From Rallus limicola (lineage: Eukaryota; Chordata; Aves; Gruiformes; Rallidae), in assembly GCA_022605955.1 (NCBI GenBank), contig JAKCOZ010000012.1:27117956-27181955 (forward strand): a stretch of DNA of 64,000 nt, in the 5' to 3' direction. This document shows, piece after piece, positions 40,241 to 53,054 of this stretch; within the stretch, counting starts at the first letter, position 1, and each line of letters begins with the position of its first letter. The notes beneath the pieces were generated by a model. The model ran no database searches. It was not told where the DNA came from and worked only from the letters and a program-made list of their open reading frames with translations. The translations under genes were made by a program, and so were the position numbers.

Positions 40241-43200
40241 CCAACCCCAGGGTGCCCTGCGTTCTGGCTGGGCTTTAGCCATCCTGCCGTGGCCCTGGGT
40301 TTGATGAAGTCCCTCTGCATCACTCTGCCCAACCAGTAAAGGGTCAGTACCACCATCAGAGGTGTGGAAGCACACATCTACTAACACCTACCAGGAATGT
40401 CTTTAACCCCCTGGCTACAACTCAGTGGAGGAAGGAGGAGAGGTGATTTCCAGGCGCTTCCCACAGGGGACAGTGACGGTGACACTGGCTCTCAGCAGAG
40501 GGTGTGTGGCATCGGCATCGCTGTGCACTCACCATCCACCTTGTGAATCTGGACCCAACAGGATATGTCTCAGCATAATGGGGACCAAATGACTCAACCC
40601 CCTTCCCTTTGTGGGACATACTGGCCACTTGCTGCTGTTTTGGCTCCCTGATGGAATGGATGGTGCTGACAGACACTGGGAGGGGGGCAGGTAGTAAACA
40701 CTGACTAGGGTGAAACATTTGTCCTGTGCTAAGTTATTGCAGCAAGAATTTACCACCAGCTGGGTAACCCCTCACAGCCCCTGGACGCCTCTGGGGATGT
40801 ACCAAAAGCAACGAATCCAGCAGAACCTGAGTATCCAACACTGGCTTTCACAGCAGGTTTCAGCTCTGCTGAGCACTTTGCATCTGGCCCCAGCCCACTG
40901 AGGGGATGCACACCCAAGGCAGTCACCCTCTTCTGAAAGCCCATCCCAGCTCCAGGCTTCCCCCTCTGCTATCCATTAACCCCCCCTCTGCAGGCAGCTC
41001 ACTTTCTCCCTCGCAGCCTCGCACTGCTCTGATTGCCTCTGACAAGGGCCAGGCAGTGGGGGTGGGGAAGGAGGATGGGAACCAGGGTTTATCAGCAGCC
41101 TGTTGTACACACCATTAGGAAAGGAGAAATAAAAGCCATGTGTGAAATCCCCGTGCTGGCACTGAGCTCTGAAGCCCATCAGGCTGTTAAGGGCCGGGAA
41201 GGCTGCGATGGGCGGATCGATGCTCGCAGACCAAAGCCAGCTGCCCCACATCTTGCCTCTGACAGCAACCGGTAGCAGATGCTTAAGGAGAACGGAGGAG
41301 AAGACAAATACTGAGTGACCCCCCTCTCTGCACCATCCTCTCACCAGGAGATGCTTCAGGGACCTCCAACACCAGATGATGCTTCTCAGTCGCTGTGTTT
41401 AATACTGGGATTTTGCCCAGTCCACACTCCTGACATCCACGACATCCTGTGGCAGTGAGTTCCACTGTTTAATTATGTTTGCTCATTTCGATGTCTCATC
41501 TGCAGATCCTCTAACAGGGAGGCACTGGGGAGCAGCTAAGTAATTCAGCACAGAGGTTTCCTGCCTCCTTGTCCTTCCACAGAGCCCAGCACACACCACA
41601 AAAGCTTTCTGAGACGTGTACAGTGCATGTGGGAGGCAACTGGGAGCTGGTCTGTGAGCAGCCTGGCTGACCACAGAAGAGTCAGAGGGAAGACAACCCA
41701 AGATCATTGGGTTTATCTGAAATCTGAAGCTGCATCTGAGCACTTAAGCGCAAGAGGATCTCCAGGAGGTTTCCTCTGTTGATTTCTTCTTCCCCTTTCA
41801 GGCAGAAGGAGCAGCACAGAGCCTCATACTACCCAGTGCAAGAGCAAACTGGGGCACAAATCCCTTGAAATGTGAGCAAAATAGGTCTTTCCCCCCATGA
41901 AAGCAGCTAATGGGCCTTCTAACCTTCCGCAGCTCCTGAGGAATTCAGCCAGGACATCCACCTCTGTTAAAATACTGTTGGCTGCCAGGCCTGTCAGCCT
42001 GGCCTTAGCCAGAGCCCCAGATGGGTGGGTGTGAGCAGAGGGCTCTGTGCACACCCTATCTGCCCCGTGCCATTGTCCTTTCTTTGTGTCTGGTACAGCA
42101 AGAGCTTCCTTCCCACTTCTGCATCCCGACCAGCCACTGTCTCCAGCCCGCTCCTCTCCTCACTCTCCTTTGGAAAAGCTCATCTCTCTTCTTTCCACTG
42201 AAAAGCCTGGATTGTGGGGAATGGAGCCAGCAGCAAAGCCAGTCCCTGGGCACGTGGGTCTGAAGAGTGATGCAGCCATCACCTGTTTGCTTCAGGAAGG
42301 ATCAGCCTTGCCAGAGCAAGTCCCCTGGCAGGGGGGCCTGCTGATACGTAGTCTGGTTATCTGGGGGGGGGGGAACTTTAGGACTGGTCCCAAGGTGCTG
42401 CACCACAGCTTTTCAGAGGGTACCACCAGGCAGGTAGATGACTGCAAGGACGCCAGCAACAAGCCAAGTTCACACTCGTGGCATCTTCGTTGCTGGCACT
42501 GTGTGATCCTCCAGCCTGTGAGGAGTTCCCACTCGAACAGTGGTTTGGATTTTCCAGCTCCCTTCTCCCAGTGTTACAGTTTCCATAGGATAACATGTCC
42601 CCCATGGCAGAGGTTCCCTGCTTCTAGGGCCCAGGTGATCCCAGGTGTCCCCAGAATAGCCCTATGTGGTAGGAGGTGAAATAATAAAGAAGGAAGATGT
42701 TTCATGGACCATCCTGGAATCCTGAGTAAGGAAACCGTGAGCAGCATCTCAGTGGGTGCATCTAGATGGAGTGTGTGTGTCTCTGTGTACACTGTAAATC
42801 ACAGAGGAGCCACAGGCACCACTAAATGATTTACTACGTGCCTGAGGCTGCTGGTGGAACAAGCTGCCTCCTGCAGAGAATGTCAACCAAAGCCATGGCT
42901 TCACCACATTTCCCACCGGGCCTGGTCACTTTAGGGAAGGTCTAGATAAATGCAGCTTGTTTTGATCTCTGCATTTTGGGTTAACAAACACAGCTGGACA
43001 CCAAGTCCAAGAATGCCAGCGATGCCTTTTGTCCACCACTGGATTTCAGCAGCTTGTTAAACCTTCACAGGCTGTTTGAAGAGGCCAACATCTGACAGGC
43101 CCCAAGATGGCCCGTCAGGCCTTTCATTTCCTTGGCCTGCTGCGTGAGCTCACACAGCACGCTCTCTGGTCATCACAGCTACATCCCAAAATGGGGCTTG

Positions 43201-43310
43201 GGAATTGCAAAGCAGCCAGCTGGACTTCACCAAGACTGCTGAACAGGAAAGTTCCCCTCAGTGATGGAGCAACCTTGGTTATCTCACCTCCTGCAGAGCA
43301 CCTGAACTTG

Positions 43311-43386
43311 AGGTGGGTACATAGAAGTGGGAACATGGAGGTGGGTATACAGAGGTAGGCATATAGAGGGGGTACATAGAGGTGGG
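43311..43386. repeat. Short degenerate tandem repeat, about 14-bp unit
   Basis: About five units resembling gtgggtacatagag, with variants, follow one another in intergenic DNA. Confidence 0.75.
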
Positions 43387-44146
43387 TCCCTGGGCTGACA
43401 GAGCTTGGGGACCCAGCTGCCAGGATTTAAGTAATAAGCTGCAGGGAGTGGGGAGCTATAAAATGGGTGGCTGTGAGGGCAGGGCTTGCTGGTAAGGTGG
43501 GGGTCTGGGTTTCCTTGGTATGCTGGGTGGTGAAATTTCAAGCAGGTTCACAGACCAGAAATGTTCAGTAAGCAAAGTCCGTGTAAGAGTACATGGTTAT
43601 CAACTCCAGTCCATGGAGCCCCTGGATTTGCTGGAAGGTGGGTGATCATCTGGAGAAAGATAGTGTGGGTGGCTTTGGTGGTGCACTGCTGCTGGGAGCA
43701 GGGTGCTGAGCAGCATGGGTGTTTACTCTGATGTGGTATAGCTGTTCTGGAGTTAGAGGTGATGCCACAGCTGATGCTGTCTCCTCGGGGGCTGTGTTTG
43801 CAGGGGCTCTGAGCTGTGGTGGGTGTCACTTTGGCTGTGCAAGGGAAGCAGGAGTTTTATCCAGGACAGCTGGTTTTGTCCTGGCTGTGTGTTGAGTTTG
43901 GAATGAGTGGTGGATTATTTTAAAGGAGTAAAGCCCTTTTAGGAGACTTTGTTCTGCTCCAGAGTCACTCCAGGGAAGGAGTAAATCTCTGGGGGAGCAC
44001 AGCCTGCAAGGTCTCTCATCTGGTATCACATATGGGTTATCTTGATGTGCTGTGGGCAAAGGAGAATCAGCACTGATTGGGCAAGAGGTTGAGGTTCTGG
44101 TCATTGAATCAGGTAGGTCTTCTGTTAAACTCCGGTGCAGTAAAGG

Positions 44147-44518
44147 TCACAGAATCACACAGTTGGAAAAGCCCTTTGAGATCATCAAGTCCAACCATAC
44201 TCATCCTCTGCTAACTCATATCCCTGAGCACCTCATCTATCTTTCTTTTAAATCCATCCAGGGAAGGTGACTCATCCCCCTCCCTGGGCAGCCTGGGCCA
44301 CAGCCCCACAACTCTGCCAGGGAAGAACTTTGCCCTCCCAGCTGAGCTGAGCCTGCCCTGGCCCAGCTTGAGCCCATTGCCCCTTGTCCCAGCTCCTGTC
44401 CCCTGGCTGAAGAGACCAGCGCCCACCTCTCTGCACCCTCCTGGCAGGGCAGGGCAGGTGGAGAGAAGGTCTCCCCTCAGCCTCCTCTTCTCCAGGCTCA
44501 ACACCCCAGCTCTCTCAG
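44147..44518 (-). mobile_element. CR1 LINE fragment, subfamily C
   Basis: The left end is the tail (ggtcacagaatcacacagtt), followed by the C blocks. On the minus strand the ORF2 end reads [18 protein letters not shown]. The tail-proximal part is more diverged than the body. Confidence 0.9.
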
Positions 44519-45871
44519 TGTTGGAAGGTTTGCAAAGTTCCAGTAAACTGTGAATTTTCTTTTGGCTCAACACAAATAGGCTTGAAAGGGAAGGACAGAG
44601 TTACACCATGGCTTCCAAGGGCCACACCGTGTCACCAACACGTCTGGCACTTCTCAGGATGATGTAGAACCAGCTAAGCTGCCTTCTGCTCCAAAACAAA
44701 AGGTCTGTCTTGGAGTGGGTCTGTCTTCCTGCTCTGCTGGTAACGTTTGCAGGTTCCAAAGGACCCTGCTATGAACCTCACCTCACCTGCCACCAGTACA
44801 GTCCTATCACAGCCAGCGCTGGGTAAGGGTGGGATTTCCCTCCTGAAGATCTCCCGGGCTCCCACCCCCTCCAGGGAGCTGGCTCAGCACCTCCTGCCGG
44901 GTGGAGGATTCGTGCTGCGGGTCCCTGTCACATCTCCAAGCTGCCTGAGGCAGGCGGAAGGTGATGGGTGTCGCTTTGGGGTTCCTGTTCAATTTGCTTC
45001 CAACTCTCGGGTTTACACACGTGTGCCTCATGCCAGTGGTTTTGCAGGGAGGTGCTGCCTCCTGCTGGGTAAGAGGCCCTAAATAACGCCTTCCCACAGT
45101 CACGCCGAGCGTTCCCGTGCCCTCCAGGCCAGGAAAGGGCAGTGGTGTGGGACATCTGCCTGGCAACCTGCCGAGAAGGGACCCAGCTGCCGGCAGACAC
45201 GAGGCCACAGGAGGAGGCAGAGCCTTCATCCCTCTGAACACAGGGATGCTGTCGGTGGGGTGGGGAGCAGTGCCCTGTCAGAACAAACGGGTTCAGGCCA
45301 AGCCTCTCTGCAGGTGCCCAGAGAGGTGAACCCCTTGAGGAAGCCCCACTCTCCCACTGCTCCAGCGGTGGGCACTGGGGAACGCATGAGAAGCACTTTG
45401 GAGCAAGGGCAGGGTGCCCCTGCTCCACATTAGCTGGTGTGTAATGCTTGCAAGAGGGAGTGGGTGCTGAGAACTGATGTTCTCAGTGCACCCACCAAGG
45501 GGGTGCTTCAGGCAAGGTGGGCTGAGCTCCCCCTTGCCATGGGAGCAGGCTCCTGGAGCACTGGAGTGCTGTGAGGAGTGAAAGGGAGGATGGAGCCTCT
45601 TCTCACCAATGTAGGGAGACTCCAGGGACTGGTACAGTGGGGCTGCGCAGGACCTGGATAAGGCTGAGAGTGTTCCCCTGAACCTCCCAGTTCCAATCAA
45701 GCTGATGCCTCAATAATGAATGGAATTAGTCACTTGTGGTGACTGGGAGGGGAAATGTAAACCTGACTGATGGTGCTGTGCCATAAGGGAGCTGTGGCTG
45801 TCCCTATGGCAGTCCCTCTTTCTGTCAGTCACCAAGCAAGGTGTGTCCATCAGCACTCTGAGTGACCCAGA

Positions 45872-46025
45872 GGCTGGGTGGGTGCCCCGTCCCTGGGGGT
45901 GTTGAAGGCCAGGTTGGCTGGGGCCCTGGGCAACCTTGTGTAGCTCCAGGCCTGGAGGTTGGTGTCCCTGCCTGTGGCAGGGGGTTGGAGCTCTGTGACC
46001 CTTGGGGTCCCTCCCAGCCCAGACG
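45872..46025 (+). mobile_element. CR1 LINE tail, subfamily A
   Basis: A strongly 5'-truncated sense tail from ggtgggtgccccgtccctgg to ctcccagcccagacg, without the final octamer. Confidence 0.9.
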
Positions 46026-46295
46026 TGGTAGCTCGCTGGTAGCTCGGTGTCCCTTCCCTGCCGCCCCGCTGCGTGTGATGCGGGATGACAAACACAACAG
46101 TCATAACGCTCTTCTGCAACATCCCATCACCCCACTAGATGGCAAGCGCTCGCTTGCCGTTGTCCAGCTGTCTTGTGCTTGAAAAGCCACATCAAATTGG
46201 GCGCGGGTAAGCAGCCAAGGGAGCGGCACAGCCTGGCCAAGAGCCCCCAGTGTATCATTAGAACCTCTTTCGTATTCTTTGATTGTGAGCTGCGA

Positions 46296-46590
46296 TCACA
46301 GAGCTGTAGGGGTTGGAAGAGACCTCCAGAGCCCATGGGGTCCAACCCCCTGCCAAAGCAGGGTCCCTAGGACAGGGCACACAGGGCGGTGTCCAGACGG
46401 GGCTGGAATCTCTCCAGAGAAGGAGACTCCACACCCCCTGGGCAGCCTGGCCCAGGGCTCCCTCACCCTCACTGGGAAGAAGTTCTTCCCCACATTGGGG
46501 GGGAACTCCCTGGGCTCCAACTTGAGCCCAGCGCCCCTTGTCCTGTCCCCACAGACACTGAGCAGAGGCTGCCCATGTCCCCCTGTCCCA
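46296..46590 (-). mobile_element. CR1 LINE tail, subfamily B
   Basis: Antisense, from gatcacagagctgtaggggt through the B blocks to ggctgcccatgtccccctg. Confidence 0.92.
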
Positions 46591-47991
46591 GTGCTCTCTC
46601 ATGAGCTTTCACACAGCTCAGATGATGAGCCACACCAACCAGCAGTGTATTCAGCACATCTCCTAGCTGTGCTCCTCTTGCTGCTTTACCCGGCGTGTCC
46701 TGTTCAGTGATGTGACACACAAACTCTAAGAACTGTGCTGTGCCTCAGTCTGAGCTGCCCCACTCTGCCTGGAAGGACAGAATTCCATGTTTTACTGCAG
46801 TTGGTGGGAAACCTGCCCCTCAGAGCTCAGCAGAGATTTCCCTTTGCTGCCGAGTGAGAAATACCATCCATTGCAGAGGTGCAGAGCTCAAGGGACAAGG
46901 GCGTGAATGACCTGATCTTTCTGCTTGGAATCATCTTCTGGGGAGGAAAAACACCCAGTAAAAGACCTCTTGAGATTAAGAAGATGCCTCGAGATGCTTT
47001 GAAGGTGGAAAAAGCTTGCAAACCCATGTTGAAATGCTTGAACAGCTTGCAGGCCATTACAGCAGCTCCCACAGAGACAGGAGTCCAGCTGACGCACGTG
47101 GCTCGCCCCCGGCGCTGCTGCTGCCTCTCTGCTCATGCCTCCCTCTGCTCCCCAACCACTATTTTAACACGTGGCCACCAGCATAATACCCATTTGCTCA
47201 ATGTGAAAAGCAGCTTTTTACATTCCCTGCGCAAAGGGCTCCTCCTCGGGGCAGCGGAAGGGAGGTGGCCACAGAGCAGGGGAGTGTGTGTGGCCCCTTG
47301 GGTAACGCTCTCACCCCTTTCAGAGAGGTTCTGAGCAGCCCCAGAGCCCTTTCTGGTAACTCCCGTGCGTGCTCAAGGCACGGCGTGCAGGCAGCAGCAT
47401 CGCTGACCCTGCCTTGTAGTCCCAGCTCAGCAAACAGCAGTATGCAAATGGCTGGAGCGGTGAAAGATTTGCTTGGTATTTACATGTGATGAAGCATTTC
47501 TGTACCGGTACCTCTGTCTGCAGGGGAAACACCTGGTGAAACTGCTGGCTGGCTGCAGCTCGGTGTTTTCGAGCCTGTGCAGCTGCTCCTGCAGTCTATC
47601 AGATAGCGTTTCGGGAGGCAGCCGCCCTGACCCCTCAGCAGGATGTGGTCCCGCGGCCTCAGCACGCTCACTGCTGGGGCACGGAGCCTCTCTCAGGCTC
47701 GTAAACACGCCCCGTAGCCTCACCGTGCCCGAGGAGCCCGGCCGGGCTGATGGCAACGCTGCAGTCAGGCTGGGAAGTCACCTCTGTCTCCTGCTGCAGA
47801 GCATGGTGACTGTCGGACTGGAGCATCTCACTGCAGTGGGACATGGGCTCCCTGTGCAATCTGGACAGGGGGACAAGAGGACAAGTGTCCCCACGCTCCC
47901 AGCCCATACGGCAGTTCCTGGGTAAAGCCGTTCCATCTTCATCTGATGCGATGCTCGCTGGGGCTTGGTCTGTGAAACCACTGCCTGCATG

Positions 47992-48304
47992 GCGCAGGAT
48001 GGGGACAGCACGTGTGATGGATGGGCATCTGCAGACCATGAGCATCACAGGTAGTAAGAATAAACCCAGCCATGGCACTTGCAGCAGCGCTTGGTGCCCT
48101 GTGTGTACCCACACCCATCGTGTGGCTTCAGTCCTGCACCGGTTCAGTCTTGCACCGTCACGATGACACAGGGCACGGAGCCTCTAGCTGAAGTGAGGGG
48201 CTGCACCATGAGTCTGGGGAAGCTTGTCCTGTGCTTGATGTCCTGCTCTCCCATTTGCTGTTTTGCCACTTTTCTTGCCTACAGACTGAAATACTGTCAA
48301 CCCC
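47992..48304. repeat. Duplicated unit, copy 1 (parts X1 and Y1)
   Basis: X1 (47992-48129) contains cagtaagaataaacccagcc-like and gcagcgcttggtgccctgtg blocks. Y1 (48144-48304) contains cttgcaccgtcacgatgac and ggggaagcttgtcctgtgct. X recurs at 48307-48445 and Y recurs at 48840-49000, all in direct orientation with roughly 85% identity by eye. It does not resemble CR1. Confidence 0.85.
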
Positions 48305-48306
48305 CT

Positions 48307-48445
48307 GGCACAGGACGGGGACAGCGCGTGTGATGGCTGGGCGTTTGCAGACTGTGAGCATCACGGGCAGTAAGAATAAACCCAGCCACAGCACCTGCAG
48401 CAGCGCTTGGTGCCCTGTGTGCACCGACACCCATCCTGTAGCTTC
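48307..48445. repeat. Duplicated unit, copy 2, part X2
   Basis: A direct copy of 47992-48129, starting about 315 bp further on, immediately after Y1. Both share the rare block gtaagaataaacccagcca. Confidence 0.85.
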
Positions 48446-48839
48446 CCAGGGCTGCGTGTGCCTTGCCCTGCTCCATGGGAGCACAGTGAGCCCTCACCGG
48501 ACAAGTCAGCCTTGTCTTTCTTTTGCTGTCCTTTAAAGCTGCAGACTCATGATGCAATCCCCTAAAAATAATTCAGGCCTCTCCCAGTAGTGACAAACAT
48601 CCTCCTGCATGAACCAGAGCTAAATCTGTCTCTGCTGTGTCCCTCTCAGGACACAGCCTGTTCTTTTGCATCCCGTCAGTGCTTGCTCCTGTTCGTGCTC
48701 CGTGCTAGTGGCTCTGCCATGACTTACTCCAGGTTAACACCCTGACCCTCTCCTTGTCCACAGGTGGTTTGTGAGAACCACATCTGCACACACAGAGGGT
48801 CACGCTGGGGGATTGATGGTGAGGGACAAACTCAGGTAC

Positions 48840-49000
48840 AGGTCTTGCACCGTCACGATGACGCAGGGCGCAAGAGCCTCTTGCTGAAGCGAGGGGCAGT
48901 GCTGTGAGTCTGGGGAAGCTTGTCCTGTGCTCAATGTCCTACTCTCCCATTTGCTCTCTTCCCACTTTTCTTGCCTCCAGAGGGAAATACTATCAAACCC
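48840..49000. repeat. Duplicated unit, copy 2, part Y2
   Basis: A direct copy of 48144-48304, separated from X2 by about 395 bp of unrelated sequence. Shared blocks are ggtcttgcaccgtcacgatg-like and gagtctggggaagcttgtcc. Confidence 0.85.
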
Positions 49001-51610
49001 ACGCCGAGTCCCCCGGGATGGGTCTGAGCAGGCGATCGTAGAGGCACGCACGCAGAGCATATCTCTGCTTTGGAGTGAGCGGTGACCCGCTGGAGGGGAT
49101 GTCACCATGCCTGGCTGTGCACTCACCCCCATTCCCAAAGCTGCCCCTCTGGGACTGGGGGGAGCAGAGCTGGGTGCCTGCTCCTGCAGCGCTAGCTGTG
49201 GCACGCCCCGGACAGGCAATACCCGTTCTGTCCATGCAATACCCCTCTGTGGTTTTGGTCATTGCCTAACGATGCCGAGTCAAACCCGAGGTGAGGCTGA
49301 ACCTGCCTGCTTCTCAGAGCCATGGGACAGCAGAGATGCCACCTTACCACTGCTGACACTAGTGCAAAGCAGCCACAGGAGCTGCTCAGATCCACCTGCC
49401 TGTGTCTCACACCCAACTCTGGCTGCCATGGGCTGTGTGAGGTCCACACTGTAGTCACATGTGACCGATGGAAGACCTCATTTCTCCAGCCTCATTTCTC
49501 CAAGCGGTTTCCTTAAGGCACACGGTGTGCATGCAGACGATGTGTGTGCTGACACTGATCTGCATCTGAATATGCTGCACCAGTGCCTGGCCACAGCAAG
49601 GTCAGATAAAGCAAATTCCAGATGCTTTTCCTTGAATACCAGCACATCCCAATGAGGAAAACAGGCTGGAGTTTTAACTGTGCTGGAAAACAAATTCAGA
49701 TTTAGGCTTGAACTAAAATGACCTTAAACGTGATGTTCAATGTGCAAACACGTCAAACCACTGTTTGCAAATCAATGAGCAGGTGAGCACCAGCCCCAAA
49801 GAAAAGCTTTTTGATTTTATTTCACAGACAGCATCCTTTTTTTAACTTCTTTTCCAAATGCCTCTTACTTCTCTGATGGAAGACTAAGCAACCTGTGCGT
49901 GTTACAATGGGAAACCTAAAGCCCTGAGTCCTGTACACTCTGAAAAGGAGGGGGATGCCGGCTTTAATCAGCATCCTAGTGCTGCAGGGGCTTGTGCTAG
50001 AGCCTCCTAAAAAATCTATACACCACTTTACTGAAATGCAGCTGTACTGAGAAAGCAAAAGGCAACAAACCACCTTGAGTACGAGCTCTGAAGAACATAA
50101 ATATTCCAGTTCAGCAGCGTATTTTTACATACTAGGTGGTATCATCCTTGGGGGGAAAAAAAGAGGGGTTGTTTTCACAGGGGAACAATGTTTTAATGTT
50201 TTTTGACAAAGACTTTGTGCCAGTTGCCAGCAACAACAAAGTCACTGCTCACCAGCTGTAGCTTTGCTAGGGCAAGCAAGGAATGAGTAATGCCAGGAGG
50301 GGTGCCACTGAAACCGTGAGCAGGAGGTTGAGGGAGGGGAAGGGAAGGAATCAAGGTGAAGCAGAGGAACACGTACATAAAAGGCTGTGTTTGTAATTCC
50401 ACTTCTGGTTTCACACCAAGTTATTCATGGTAAAAACTGCAGGATGTAACTTAGGCTACTGAATTCCTCTTTTCTCTTTCAAAACCAGTGAGTAAGAGTT
50501 TAAAGAAATCACCCTCTGGGAATGATTTCTCATTGCTCCTCTGAGCTGTTTAATTCAGAGTCCAAACCAGGAGTCTCTATGAGCCTTTAATAGAAGAATC
50601 GAACTAATTCCTCTCTGAGCCACAATTTGAGGGAGCAAAATGCCATCTCTCCAGCCTGAGTAAATTCCACTGCCAAGTTTTGGGGCACCAAACTCGTTTT
50701 ATATCAGTGCAAACCCAGTATTTGACCCATATTGGGAGTGTATTTGCAATCCCAAGTCTTAGGAGAGCCGATGCCATGTAATTTTATCACTGAGGTGGCA
50801 GATCATTCTAGACTCTCAGTTAATTTATCAGAGCCAGCACTGGAGTCAGTCTCCCGGAAGATTTAAAAATAAAAATCAACTTTCCAAAATCTCCAAAAGC
50901 AAGAAGTTCTTTGAATGCAGGGAGTAAATAGATTTAATGATAGCATTTATTAGTCTGGTCTACTTGATAGAACAGCAGAAACTTCCAGGTATCAGCTCAT
51001 GTCCAAGGACTTTACTCCCTAATTTCCTATCGTATTGTCCTCATACACACTGACATCTACAGTTTAAGGGAATTAGATTCTTCTGCCCTTGCAGATTGTT
51101 ACTGTTCCTGAGAAATCCTTTCTACTTGGTTGGGGTAACTGCATGTTACGATTTGCAGCCCTTTGCTAAGATCTCTTCTCATTTTATCTGTAGTGAAACA
51201 TTTGCTGACAAACCTGTGAAATCCTCAGGGTAATGAGGCACCGAGGAGGCCTAACGACTCACGACCCACGAGGAGACAGGCTTTAGGACACGCTAAAACT
51301 CCCTTCCCACGAGGCTCACTGGGAAGCTGGCGGCACCTTCTCTTTTCAGCTCAGCCACCCCCTGCCAATGCAGGCTGTTGCTCAGCTTTGGAGCCAGTAA
51401 CTGCAGGCAGCAGCCTGGAGAATGTCACAGCATTGCCTGGTGACGCAGGACAGACAGCACAGGTCTGAAGGCGATGTATGCTGCTATATCCTGGTGCCAT
51501 GCATGATCACTTGCTTGGGCATCGCTCCCTCCTGGAGGGCCAGCAGTGGGGATCGTGCTCTGATGGTGCCTCCTGCCAGCCCAGCGCTGCTCACTGGTGG
51601 TATTAGTGCC

Positions 51611-51897
51611 AGCAAGGGAGGCTGAGGGAGTTGGGCTGGTTCAGCCTGGAGAAGAGAAGGCTCCAGGGGGACCTTATAGCACCTTCCAGAACCTGCACAG
51701 TGCCTCTAAGAAAGCTGGGGAAGAACTGTTCCCAAGGGCATGGAGTGATAGGATATGGGGTGATGGGTTTAAACTGGAAAAGGGGAGATTTAGCTTGGAT
51801 ATTAGGAACAAATTCTGCAATAGGAGGGTGGTAAGACCCTGGCACAGGGTGCCCAGAGAGGTGGTGGAGGCCCCATCCCTGGAGACACTCAAGGTGA
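51611..51897 (+). mobile_element. Old CR1 LINE piece lacking its tail
   Basis: The sense sequence aggctgagggagttgggctg runs to ctggagacactcaaggt and then stops before the terminal signature. Confidence 0.85.
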
Positions 51898-51971
51898 ATG
51901 GAAAGGAAGGCTAACCAGCAAACACTGGGTACTGCAGAGGGTTTTTTTCTAAAAGACTTGCTTGTAAAACT

Positions 51972-52418
51972 CAGGAATCATAAAATCATAGAATCATTGA
52001 ATCCCAGACTGGCATGGGTTGGAAGGGACCCCAAGGATCACAGAGCTCCAACCCCCTGCCACAGGCAGGGACACCAACCTCCAGGCCTGGAGCTACACAA
52101 GGTTGCCCAAGGCCACAGCCAACCTGGCCTTCAACACCCCCAGGGACGGGGCACCCACCCCCTCTCTGGGCAGCCCCTTCCAGCCCCTCACCACTCTCTC
52201 TGCAAAGAACTTCCCCCCAATCTCTCCTCTCACCCTTCCCTCCTCCAGCTTCACTCCAGCCCCCTTGTCCTGCCAGTCTCTGCCCTTGAACAAGCTGATT
52301 CCCCTCCTGTTCCTCTGCTCCCTTCAGGGACTGGCAGGCTGCAATGAGGTCCCCCCACAGCCTTCTCTTCTCCAGGCTGACCCAGCCCAGCTCCCTCAGC
52401 CTCTCTCCGTAGGGGGGG
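51972..52418 (-). mobile_element. CR1 LINE fragment, subfamily A
   Basis: The left end is a well-kept tail (aggaatcataaaatcataga, then atcattgaatcccag). The body is almost identical to 8818-9240 and truncates at ctccctcagcctctctccgt. It sits about 75 bp from the oppositely oriented old copy. Confidence 0.93.
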
Positions 52419-53054
52419 AAGTTTGACAACTCATCATAAGCGTGACACAAAACAAGGTGCCGCACCCAGCCACGCCACATCCTGCGCTGGCTGCTCTGAG
52501 GAGGCACAGACCATGCCACCGTGCCCCCAGCCTCCTCCTGCCAGCCCACCCCAGCAAAGCCCAGCACACAAGGCTTCTGCACTGATTTCTCTTGCCCCTG
52601 ATTAAATATCTCGGATTTCTATCTCTCCACAAATAGTTTTATCTCAGGTGCTCTTAGCACAACATACCCTGGCAGCAGGGAACTCCTCTGCCCCTTTGGT
52701 CTGTTAATGATTACACAACAACCCGGCCCTGTTCCAGGGGGGTTAGGCAGCCTCATGCCCTCAGAGCCCTCTGCTCTCATCAGGTGTGCTCATCCTCAAC
52801 ACCCAATGGAAGAGAAAACAGATGTTCCCTGTGCCCTCTGCAGCACTGCAACCTTACCCTCCTCTCAGCATGTCCCACAAAGTCAAACCTGCCCAGAGGA
52901 GCCCATGGGAGAGCTGCCCCACACACAGCCCTGAAGCACTTGTGGCTGGCTAACACTGAGCATGTCCCCTTCAGCAGATCCGGCGTGCCCTGGGCTTGCC
53001 CCTTGGAGACACCCCTGCAGCAGTCCGGGTTTTTTCTCGACTTAGCTCCCGGGG

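Noticed and set aside
43311..44110. Possible solitary LTR, prompted by TATAAAA at 43457 and low similarity to neighbours
   Set aside because: I could not find matching terminal inverted bases, a poly(A) signal in the right place or a target-site duplication.
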